64,000 nucleotides of DNA, taken from the NCBI GenBank assembly GCA_033297075.1, contig MU858073.1, positions 62,001 through 126,000 of the forward strand, written 5' to 3'. This document shows positions 23,682 to 33,855 of this stretch, piece by piece. Position numbers and translations under genes: made by a program. The stretch's first letter is position 1, and each line of letters starts with the position of its first letter. The DNA is from Rhypophila decipiens (taxonomy: Eukaryota > Ascomycota > Sordariomycetes > Sordariales > Naviculisporaceae). The notes beneath the pieces were generated by a model. That model did no database searches. It was given only the letters and a program-made list of their open reading frames with translations, and was not told the DNA's origin.

Positions 23682-24818
23682 TGTGTTGGCGATTGTGTCT
23701 GATCGTGGAGAAATTGTTGCGGTGCGAAAGAGGATTCGGAAGTGCCGGGCGAGCTGCTGTTGCGATGCACTCGAAGCTGACGATAATTTCGCGGTACGGA
23801 TACTTAATTCCGTAAAGCTGAAATAATTGTCGCCCGTGAAGAATCGATCACGCTGGTGTATTGCGCCCGCTGCAGAATCTTGCCCGGGGTGTTTGGAGAT
23901 TATAGGTAGCTCTGTTATCTGGACGAGAGCCAAACGAGACCGATGAGAGACCTGTCGCATTGAGCCTTGTTGCAGAATGACGCCAAGAGTGTGGTCCGTA
24001 GTGGTGGATCCAGTTCGCCAAACCCACCGGTTACAGCGATAGGCGGCAGCCGCATTACGGTACCGGACGGTACTAGATTGTATTATTTCAAGCCGTTACA
24101 TGAATTGATGTACGAGAGTAATCGCTATTATCAATATCAGGTAGATACCAAAGCTATCAAGCGAAGGATGGATCCATTTTGGCTTTTATTATATTGCTTT
24201 CTGTTGATTACTTGTGCTTCTCAAGAGTCTCTCTTTACCTCCAGAGGTTCTTTCATATGTATTTCTGATCAATTCATATCACTAGTCAAAGAGCTCTTCA
24301 CTTAGCCCTGACGAGTAGTCATTTGATAGAGAATGTTTTGTCTGGTGCTATGAGTCTAATTACAAAGGTAGGTATCGGATGAATAAAACAACGCAGCAAG
24401 CATGTGCAGAGCTGGGCCCGGAAAGAAAGAAGATGGTTAACAAAAGCAAGAGGGGTATAACAACTTTCAACACTGACGCTCAAGGCAGCGCACGCGCTCA
24501 CCCCTTCTCCAAACTGGTATCCGTGACGTGAATGACTAGACAGATCGCTGTGAGGCCGGCTAACAGTGGTGTCTAGAACGAAATTACTTCTTCTCTGATG
24601 CTGAACGAGGGAGCTTGATGAACAACGAAAGAACGAATGCTGGTTTTTCCAGTACCCAACCGAGATGCTATGCCAAAAACACCATGCAACCAATCAACCA
24701 ACGCCGTGGGGCAATGTTTAAAATGAAAATAAAATAAAAAAGGTTAAAAACGAGTGAATGAAGCGATGCAATAAGCAGTCTTAAGGGGCGCTCTCTCCTA
24801 GTATTAGATGGAGAGTGT
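23682..24818. other. Intergenic region
   Basis: No supported gene. It is the promoter side of the Shr3-like gene and the AT-rich 3' region of the Cys-rich gene. Confidence 0.5.
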
Positions 24819-26081
24819 TCAGTATCTCCTCAATGCGGAAGGGCTTCCCTGTTGGCTAGCAGCGGCACTGCCCGGCCTGTATGGCACATATGACTGTCCG
24901 CGTGCAACGCTTCCGAGGTCAGCCTCCTCCATCATCTGTGTAAAGGTCGTCATCCGGTTATACCGGTCTGCGTAGCCTTGGTTGTTGACTGTCCCGCCCA
25001 GACGCTCAGGTGTGAGCGTCCGCGGGTCAGCAAAGACGTTGATGCTCACCGAGCTAGGTTCTCGGTCCTGCCCTGCTCGCCTCGGGGTTACAGGAACCGT
25101 TGGACTGTCTTCGTTGTGTAGATTCTGGCCATAGATATATGGCGATGTCGCGGGTGCGTCGAAGCCGTATGCTATGCTGCTCTGGCGTGCCGCTTTAGTG
25201 CGAGGTTGCGTCGGTGAAGGCGGTCTGGGAAATGCCGACAGAGACTGCGGTGATTGCAGTGTCGTTGACTCGCCGTCTCCGTACGGGCGACTGCGTGCTG
25301 ACGATGGGAAGCGCCCAAAGTCGGTCCTGATTGTCGAGCTCTCGGAAACGATGGGGTTGCTGATGATATTGCCAAACGAAGAAGTCGACCGCGTCAGCTT
25401 AAGAGTATCGGCCATCTCCCCATTCCTATCTTCCTTCTTTCGTTTCCTCGCGAGAATAAATGCGATGACGGCGGCCGCCACGATGACCGCCACCGCTCCA
25501 ACTGTAGCGCCTGCAATCACTGCTACCGGCGGCCCGCTCCGAGTGTTTTCTTGTTGAGGGTCCTCGCCAATTCCCGATTCTGTTGGAGAAGAGGTGGGTG
25601 ATGTTTCCGTGCCAGAAGGCATCGGACTCGGCGTTGGTGAGGGAGTCGCCGACTGCACCGGGGCGTCGTTCTGATTTATATTCTTGACGCATTGGCTGCC
25701 AGCGTTGCAAATGTAGCCAAATGGGCAGCAGGTATTAGTCCCGCAACTGGCCAGCTCGCCCCCTAGAGCAGTCGTCTTGATGACGGCATCCGGAAACCGA
25801 TCCGCATTCTGTAACTCGAGATTGCAGGAAATAGGCCTGATCCGCGTGCAGTCGCTTCCACCAGGGCAACATAAGAGAGAGGTTTCGCCCGCAAGTGTGA
25901 TGCAAGTCGTCCCAGATGGACAGCAGAAGTTGTCTGGCAGCGTTCCGGCGTTACACTGGTTGAAGTTGGCTGGGCAAGTGGATGACTGTCGTCCGAACAG
26001 ATCGCTGGCCGGAATCGCCCATGATCTTGAGACCAGCGTCAAGAGCGACGCTGCTAGCCACGGTATTCGAGGCCTGCACAT
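24819..26081 (-). CDS. Secreted-type Cys-rich single-pass membrane protein, unknown function
   Basis: Single open frame, 420 aa. Residues 1-22 are a signal peptide (LAASLLTLVSRSWA). The ectodomain to about residue 135 has closely spaced cysteines (FCCPSGTTC, LLCCPGGSDC, CGTNTCCPFGYIC). A Ser/Thr/Pro-rich stalk (about 140-180) is probably O-mannosylated. A TM helix near 185-212 (VAVIAGATVGAVAVIVAAAVIAF) ends in RKRKKEDR. The cytosolic tail is about 200 residues, Ser/Pro/Arg-rich, with several possible phosphorylation sites. The layout resembles fungal cell-wall sensors and similar surface proteins of Pezizomycotina, but the Cys pattern is not a WSC domain that I can align by eye. I leave the function open. 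Confidence 0.82.
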   Translation of the reverse strand: MCRPRIPWLAASLLTLVSRSWAIPASDLFGRQSSTCPANFNQCNAGTLPDNFCCPSGTTCITLAGETSLLCCPGGSDCTRIRPISCNLELQNADRFPDAVIKTTALGGELASCGTNTCCPFGYICNAGSQCVKNINQNDAPVQSATPSPTPSPMPSGTETSPTSSPTESGIGEDPQQENTRSGPPVAVIAGATVGAVAVIVAAAVIAFILARKRKKEDRNGEMADTLKLTRSTSSFGNIISNPIVSESSTIRTDFGRFPSSARSRPYGDGESTTLQSPQSLSAFPRPPSPTQPRTKAARQSSIAYGFDAPATSPYIYGQNLHNEDSPTVPVTPRRAGQDREPSSVSINVFADPRTLTPERLGGTVNNQGYADRYNRMTTFTQMMEEADLGSVARGQSYVPYRPGSAAASQQGSPSALRRY

Positions 26082-28428
26082 GCTGCAAGGTTTCTAACGC
26101 CTTCAGCGAGCGCTTAGTAGGTGTCGGGACGATATTCTGTTTTATAAGTTTTGGTGCTTCGTTTGGTCGGCAATGGAATCAGATACTGCAGTATGATGAT
26201 GATGCTGGGATGCTGGTGATTCATCCGTCTCACAACAACCTCGTTGATGCGCAATGGTCATTCGAAATATGGGTGCCTTCCATGAGTAGGTAGCTTTGAA
26301 CAAAGGGGGTGAAGAAGAATGTTCGCGCTGGCAAACCCTGTGAAGGAAAGGGAAGTAGGAAGAAGCAAGGATGCTCATGGAAACGCGGCGCCATGGCGGT
26401 AGGTATACTCGAGGCCAGACGCGGCACTCGCCTTGCGCCCTCGGCTTTAGTAGAATTGTTTAGAAATGATGCATCGAGGGAAACGAAACGCGTGGTCTAG
26501 AGCAATGGCCGACTAGAACATTACATCCAACCAAAGACGTGATGGTGGGGTGCATGGGGTGGTATAGCATCGACTCATCCAAGTCGAGGAAGGGGATGGC
26601 CACAAGCTGGCCCGCTCAGCAAGCCTGTGCGAGACTATGACATATGCCGTGATGGTGCCAAATCTGTTTGAAAGGACAATTTCTGATGCTTGAACATCTA
26701 TCCTCGACTGGGCCAACGAGGTCTCGTGGGCGAGAACCAGGAGCGAAAAGGAAACAGAATGCATATTGAGTCTGGCGGTGATGCGGTCGAACTCGACGAT
26801 TTGACCAGTTTGGCTGGGGGGACGTGTTTGGGCAGTGCACAAGGGCCTGACAATGGCCACAGGATGAGGCAGTGTGCGGTTCGAAAGTGTCTGGATTTGG
26901 GCAGACGAAAGGTCGATGTGAAGCGCTGACGACCTGCAAAGGCGACCATGTTCGATGTCGTTGAAAATCTGACTGGACCAGGAAAGTCTGGAGAAATGTT
27001 AAAGGGACCGCCAAGACTGTTTGGTTGGTAACTGACAGCCAGGGGCACAGGGGCGGGTCTTGAAGAAAGATAGCCGAGACCCTGTCCGCGTCGCTGATTG
27101 GTCGTCCCTGCTATTTTTAAGCTTTAGCCCCTGGAGCCACGCACAACGTCAAGATTGCCCACTGGGTTCTGCCCTGTGTCGATCGCTGTAAGTGGCTTGC
27201 AGCGGCTCTGTCGACATGGTGCAATCTCAGGCACGAACATCCAAACAATCGACTCCCAGCATGGATTCTGTCCTGGACACGTGCTTCCGTGAGCGGTCAC
27301 TGACAGCCTCATACGATTGATCACTATGCTAGAATCCGACAACGATTGAGAGTTCGAGATAATGGGGCGGCACATTGACTGAAACCGAGAATAATTGGGC
27401 CAGCCGTCTCAGTTTGCTTCGGTGGTGATGCCCAGCAGCACGAATATGCAGACATGCCTCCAGTTGATCGATATGCTTTTGTTCATAGGCGTCCTGCGTC
27501 TGGTTTTGGTCTTTGACGGGTATCTGGCTCATCTGATTAATCTCACCAACCATTCTTCAGTGACTCAGACGAGAAAATCAAGCTCGGCATCTCTCCCAAC
27601 CGAGACCAGCTGAGTTTGGTCCGGCTCCTACTACTTGTATGTCTTCAGTCGGGCATATACTCGAGTAATGGTCCTACTTTTCGGTGAGTGAGGCCCAAGT
27701 CGTGACCAAGGTGGCCAGGCGCTTCTCATACTTGCCCTTCCAAATGCTGAGAAGAATCATCAATCCGGCTCACATCCGTTGACATTCGTCAGCCCTAAAC
27801 TGCGGCCGTCGATCAAGGCCAAGGTGAGCGGCCTCCAACTGTGCGATCATAGGCAAGCATTCCGGTGGTTGGTATAACGGGAGGAAGCGGGAGATGGGCA
27901 AATACCGACAGAGCATGGATGGATATAGGCGGCTGCATGTTTCGCGCCGTATGGCTGGGTGCCCGGGCCGAAACAGTGCCACGCCGCCGGAATCTTGTGT
28001 AGTCCTGGCTAAGTGAGCCTCACATAAGCATATCTTGAACAGGTATGTAAAGCCTTTGTGAGAAGACGGTGTACGCCTGTCCAGTGCAGATGCAGTTCGG
28101 ATATACGAATACATTTCTGTAAGTGAAGTGCAACACATGAACGGCTATGAACTATGGACATCACACCATGTCACATCGCATCACATTTCTTAACATTTCT
28201 TTGCATTGAAACCCTCTATAAATCCTTTGTAGAAAATGCAGCCAGATGATTGATAATGTCTCGTCAGGTAAGAAGATGTAAAGCTTGAGATATCTCATAT
28301 GCTCTTGTCTGAAAATGCATGATAGCGGTGCTCAGCTACATATAGCCCTCACTCAAAACACACATTCCACAGCTTACTTACATTTAGGCGCAATATATAT
28401 GAACACTAAATCGTCGGGACTGCTCACT
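26082..28428. other. Gene-poor region
   Basis: About 2.3 kb without a supported gene. The part next to 26081 should carry the promoter of the Cys-rich membrane protein. Short frames near 26513-27048 and 27770-28138 have no domain or splice support. Confidence 0.5.
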
Positions 28429-28430
28429 TA

Positions 28431-28510
28431 CTTGGAGGTCCGTGCTTTGTTGCAATTACCTCCTACTCCGTAGGAGGGGCCATAACTCTGGGACACTGCA
28501 AAAATAGCCG
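28431..28510 (+). repeat. Left terminal inverted repeat of the MITE
   Basis: Matches the reverse complement of 28862-28950 over nearly its whole length, as described for the element. Confidence 0.82.
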
Positions 28511-28861
28511 GTTTACTATGGGCGAAAGAACTAATTCAACATTAACACAGCCAGCGTTAGCTGCAGTATAATGCAAAAAGACTGAAATAAAGAGCAAACG
28601 AGCCGCTTTCTACACTGCTTTTTCTTTTCTTATTGCGATTAGAACTGGTTAAATGGTTGTGAAAAATGGTCAAAGTTGCACCAAATTGAACATGCCCATA
28701 AACCTCCGACTTACACCCAAATCCAGCAGGCTGCATCTCAACGACTATTGCCTGCACAACAAAACTAACACTAGAAATAGACTTAAGGAGCCAGAATTAG
28801 CCTTTTTGAGCCTTTTTCAATGGCTACTTACGTTGTAGTGGTGGAATATAACTGGAAAAAT

Positions 28862-28950
28862 CGGCTATTTTGTATAGTAGAGAGTGTCCCAGAGTTTTGC
28901 GCCCTCCTACGGAGTAGGAGGTAGGCCCAGCAAACGCACGGACCTCCAAG
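28862..28950 (-). repeat. Right terminal inverted repeat of the MITE
   Basis: Inverted copy of 28431-28510. It is slightly longer because of an extra stretch (CTCTACTATA on the inverted strand) near its inner end. Confidence 0.82.
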
Positions 28951-28952
28951 TA

Positions 28953-31745
28953 ATAAGGTATTCGTAATATATTATGAGATGAGTATAGGAGTGTAGGAGA
29001 TTAAGCCATATACAAGCCACATCACAATTAGTTTTCGGTCATGGTTACTAGTTCTAAGATTCCAGTAACTCTTCGTGCAGCGAATGTAAATGCTCAGTAC
29101 CTACTTGTACTCAAAATTTCAACACTTGCTGACATCATCAGCTCACCTAGGTAGGTACACACGTGGTAAGTAGGTGATACAAATTTCACTCGTAAGAATG
29201 AAATCGGGAGTCTCAGTCCCGCCTCAGCCCAGAGAAGTTTCCAGGAACATTCAAGGAAAAAGATTCCAAAGCCGACAACATACATCTTACATCCACGTGG
29301 CAAGGTCGCAGTCTGACGATATCGAATATATTTCGGCGGGCACGACACGACGGTCTTGCTATCTCCGGTTTTCTTTGGAATGCCGATGTGCACAACGGGC
29401 TGATCATGTCTCAATCCTCATCTAACGACATACCGGTAGTTATCAATTGCTGATACCGCCAAATGTGCATACATCGTATGAGATTGAATCGACCTCCTTC
29501 TATAAGACGATATATAAGACGTAGCTAGAATTCCGGGGAAAATCTCAGTCCATTTTGTTAAAAGAAACTCATGTCCACCTTGTCGACATGACAGGTGCCT
29601 GCCTCACTTGGACTTATCCACTTGGTCAAGTCATTACGCCTCAAAGCCGGGGCTTCCAAAGATCATGCAGAGATCAATGACCACATAGAGGCACAAATAA
29701 ACAGCCAAAGTCTTCTGTTCCAAGAGGGCGGCACATATCATGTAATTCTCACCGGTAGGACATGATTCCATCCTTCCCCGGGAGGGAGACACATACGTAA
29801 TTATGCCCTTCGCCGCTTGGGAAAACAGCAGGCCGATAAGAAACATGATGATCCTACGGATGTACGTACGTATGCGGTTAGAAAATGTGTTACAATTCCT
29901 ACAAGTTTACCAAACCACCGGAGACCACGGGGAGAAGTAAGTCCTAGACGTGGAGCGCCTCTTCATCACATATTCTGAATATGTACGGTTCGGTATATGC
30001 AGCATATATGTAAGGATCTCTGCTCCCATTCTGGGCTGGGCTTCTCTATGGCGAAAAGTCCGATTCATATACACACCACCACCAACTAATTACCTACCAT
30101 ACCTACCTACCTACTTACCTCTCCAGAGGAAACATATGTTCCTTGTTCAAAACTGTAGCACTGTATTGAAAAGGTGGTTGGGGGGGGGCAGTCTAGACCA
30201 TACCATAATCGCAAGAAATTCGATATTCCAACCAACGTGCAAATGCTCGACAAATAAGACCTCACCATTTCTATTCCGTTGGTGACAACATCTTGGCAAT
30301 TTGATTTCCGGGGAAAAAGGGACCATGGAGGAACGGTGCTTCATTACTGGATCGGTACCTACTCTCTGCTGCAATGGATGAATGAAAAATTGTCAAGCGG
30401 GATTGATGAGAATGACTTGCATCCCGTCGCCCTGTTAGTCCAGTTGTTAGGTCGTTGGTTCTTTCATCCGACATTAGTACGTATCTATCCGTACTGCAGG
30501 CAATTGTACATGAACATTGCAGATCATGGTTGTTGCGTAGGTAGTTGGTGAGAAATTAGGACATGCATAGGTAGGTACTGTACCTTGAGTAGAAAAGTAT
30601 TTTGCCCATACTATAGGTACTGAGATTGGTTATTTCCGACCAAGTTTGCCAACTGAATTTGCCACCTACCATGTCACGATACACCATTACAAAGGCGTGG
30701 TGTTGGTTGGGTTGGAGGCGTATCATCTGAGTGAGTGACTGACCGACTGGGAGGACTGATTTGTTTCCCAGATGACCACCCACCTGTGAAGCTAACTATC
30801 TTCATTGTCCAAGCAGTCAAAGTCACTCAAAGCATTGCACAAAAGATGCACAAGTATTTTTTAAGTAATTTCTTTTCCTTATTTGTTTGTCCCCCTCAAG
30901 CCATTTCCGGCCGAGAGTGGTACAGTACAGTAATAACTAACCAACCTAAAGGTATCGATATACCAAAAGGAAGTAGTGATGGGTATTTGTGATGGACTAA
31001 TTGTACACAATCCGTCATATAATCATGACATGTTTCTCTGTTTGTCCCATCATGAAAAAATTGTTGTGATCCAATTGGCTTCTTTCGGCCAAAGGAAGAA
31101 AAAAAGGATAAGAAAGAAAAACCCATGAATAACCCGTGGTATCCAAAAGAAATGGTAAAGGAGATGACCCTCATGTCCCCGTTTGCCCAAGTTCGTGCCT
31201 GTAAAAAGTGACCGCCGAACTCCATGTCATGCCATGCTCAAACCGTTAATGATATAACCGGAAAGAGTTTTTAAAAAAATAAAAAAAAGAGAAATTAATA
31301 AAAAAAAGGGTTGAACGAAGAAGAATAAAAAAAAAGAGAGACAAAGATGTCTGTGTGTTGGGGAGGAGTAAACCCTTGCGACCTCCAGTCCATAGGCCGC
31401 GAAAAAGGGAGCTCCTACAACCCCGTGGGTTCTCATCACCACCTAACCCACTAAAAAAGTCCAGTGTCGTGTCGTCCAAATGAAACGTCTTTCTTCTACT
31501 GCTCATTGCCTCGCGGCAACCTCTAAGCTCTCAGAGTTCAAAAGGTGGTTGTAAAGTATTAGTCAAAAATAGTAATAAAAGAAAAGTCCCCGCAAGCTGA
31601 GGAAGGAGGCCATTCCTGCCACAAAAAAGTGTTGATACTTTACCATGCAGATGAATGCCTCTTCAAGAACCAGCAAGAAGATAGACTTTTTCAGGGTTTT
31701 GATTTTTCTTTTATTTTTTCGGGAACTTTGAGCAACGTTGCTTTT
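28953..31745. other. Gene-poor region downstream of the PRO1-like gene
   Basis: No supported gene. TACCTA-type words occur at about 29147-29160 and 30097-30122. A-rich runs near 31270-31340 may belong to the long 3' UTR of the regulator gene. Confidence 0.45.
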
Positions 31746-33855
31746 TTAGATGAGCAAGTAGTCCCAACCCTTCATCTGCATGACATCCCGCCAGTGGATG
31801 TATTGTTGTGGAGCCTCCGACGTGGCGCTGATGGGCGACGTCGCTTGCTGGTCGGCCTGAAGCCAAACCTCGCGGAGCAGGCAGGCCACGCGGCCAAAGC
31901 TGCCAAAGTTTGCGAGATCGCCGAGCTGAGCGGCCCGGTCCTCGAAGAAGGTGCGGAACGAGGAACCGGCGACGCTGACGGAGCCGCCAACCAGGTAGAC
32001 CCACGAGAGCGAGCGATCAAAGCCCGACTGTCCCGAGGGAATGAACTGGAGCACCTGAGTCAGCTTCTCGACCAAGCCAATGCAGCTGGCTTGTCCCGGG
32101 AAGAAACCAGGGACCAAGCTGCAAAGGTAGATGCGAGCTGCGAGACGGAAAGCGGCCGTCATGTTTTGCACCAGCTGCTTGGAGTTCAGCGAGCCGTTGC
32201 TGTTGAATGGCAGTGCTGGAACGCCGTCGTTGAGCTCGGTGAGGCCGATCTGGTCACCCAGAACGTGCACATGTTGGCAGAGCGTCATGTCGTCCATGCC
32301 ATCCTTCTTCAGCGCCTCGAGGCAGGCGATCTCCGAGATCAGGTACATGACGCGATCCTCACAGCCCATCAGCTCGCGAAGGCCGAGCGATGAGTTGGTG
32401 GGCGACAAGTGCTTCTCTCGGTAGGTGTGTGCAAACGTGGGAGCGCGGCCCTGCATCGTCGCGCCAAGGATGTCAATCCAGGAGCTGAGTGTCATGTTGA
32501 AAGGTGATTGTGCCAATGGCTCATTGGGATCCGAAACAATCCGGGGGAGGTCGAGCTTCTGAACCAGCGAGATGGCAGCTTGGAAATGCTGATGCCAGGG
32601 AATATCGGGCAGTGAATCATCAAAGCGCCCGACGCAGCACTGGAAAAAGATCAAGCCAAGAGCGGCTTCGAGGATTTGCTGGTGGTTCTCGTCCTTGTTG
32701 AGAGCGTCGCACAAGGAGGAAATGGTGGCGTAGCGATGTCGCATGATATCGCCGTCGATTTCCTCGCCCTGCAGGCCCATCGAGGCCTTGTAGTGCTGGG
32801 CGGCGATGCTGAGGCAGCAGTGAAGGTAGCCCTTGTTGTTCTGCAGTGCTGGGAGGATGAGATCCGAGCTGACCGATCCGTGCTGGTTCGACTCGAGAAC
32901 GGGGAAGATGGTGGGTAGCACCGACTGGACAAAGTGATCAAGAAGTTGCTGGTCGCCTTCGTCAAGCTCGAGGGCGAGCTGCTGTGTGTTCACTGTCGGT
33001 CCCTGAGAGAAGTCAAAGTAGTTGACATTGAGCGTCTCCTCCGTCAGTGACTCCCTGCGCTCCGAGTACACCTGCTCAGTCCATTCACCTTCCAGAGGGA
33101 AGGACGGCAGAATGGTACCCGGCGGCGGGGGAGTCTGGTAGGTGCTGAAGGTGGATGTGGTTGACTCTCTGAGCGTAGGAATGTCATTGACAAACATTTG
33201 CCTCTCGGTCTTGACGTCGATCTCATACGGAGAGAAGGGCGAGAACATGAAATCGTGAGGCATCTGTGGTGTCGTGAAAGGAGTGAACTCGTGTGCGCTC
33301 TGCGGGCTGTTGAAGTTGAAACCAAAGTGCGAGTCGATTGAAGCTGATCGGGTCCGGTCGAGCGGGTCCGAGAAGGTCGCCGAGGTCGGGAGCGAGTGTG
33401 AGAGCCCCGGCGGCGAGTTCATCGAGGTCTGGATGGTGTGCGACGACTTCTCGGAAAGCTTCTTGCGCTTGATGATCATCTTGATGTCGTCCTTGTGCTT
33501 CCTCCGCGCATCATTGTTGCTCCACCACATCGGTCGCTTGTATTCGCAGCAGAGACCGAGATGCTTGCAAGCAGTGCACATGGGCGAGCCCTCGTCGCAC
33601 TTTTTCCGTCGTAGCCTGCATGTATAGCATCCTTCATGGCACCCATAGTTAGTATCGCGATCCAAGTGACAAGACGGTACAAGTAGAAGCGGACAAACCT
33701 GTTCTCGAGCGACGATGCATCTGTGTTTTTTGTTTCGTGTTGGCATTGGCACCGGCCTTGGAGGCCGGCTTGGTCTTTGTCGACGTCGCGGCAGCCATGT
33801 TGACTGATGATGATTTCATGGAAGCTCCTTGGTGGTTGGGGGAGAGTGTTGACAT
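31746..33855 (-). CDS. pro1: PRO1/NosA/RosA-like Zn2Cys6 transcription factor
   Basis: Exons 33855-33699 and 33631-31746 (complement) give 680 aa. The 67-nt intron (GTTTGT...GAAG) sits just before the zinc cluster and splicing restores RRSRTG|CYTCRLRRKKCDEG. The binuclear cluster is C54-x2-C57-x6-C64-x6-C71-x2-C74-x5/6-C80/81, followed by KRPMWWSNNDARRKHKDD and a basic linker. From about residue 230 the protein resembles the fungal-specific transcription factor domain (QQLLDHFVQSVLPTIFPVLE). This layout fits the PRO1 (Sordaria)/ADV-1 (Neurospora)/NosA-RosA (Aspergillus) group, which controls fruiting-body development and cell fusion. Four in-frame ATGs (33903, 33855, 33816, 33798) are possible starts; 33855 is my choice. 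Assignment to this group rests on recalled motif similarity. Confidence 0.85.

Larger units (their letters stand above)
28431..28950. mobile_element. MITE-like element with about 80-bp terminal inverted repeats, TA flanks
   Basis: The left end (28431-28510) and the reverse complement of the right end (28862-28950) share CTTGGAGGTCCGTGC, then CCTCCTACTCCGTAGGAGGG, then AACTCTGGGACACT and AAAATAGCCG, with small differences and a short insertion. Both ends are flanked by TA (28429-28430 and 28951-28952), the target duplication expected of Tc1/mariner/Fot1-type transposases. The 350-bp interior has no transposase frame, so the element is non-autonomous. Within each TIR the word CCTCCTACTCCGTAGGAGG is itself nearly palindromic. 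Superfamily is inferred from the TA duplication only. Confidence 0.82.
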
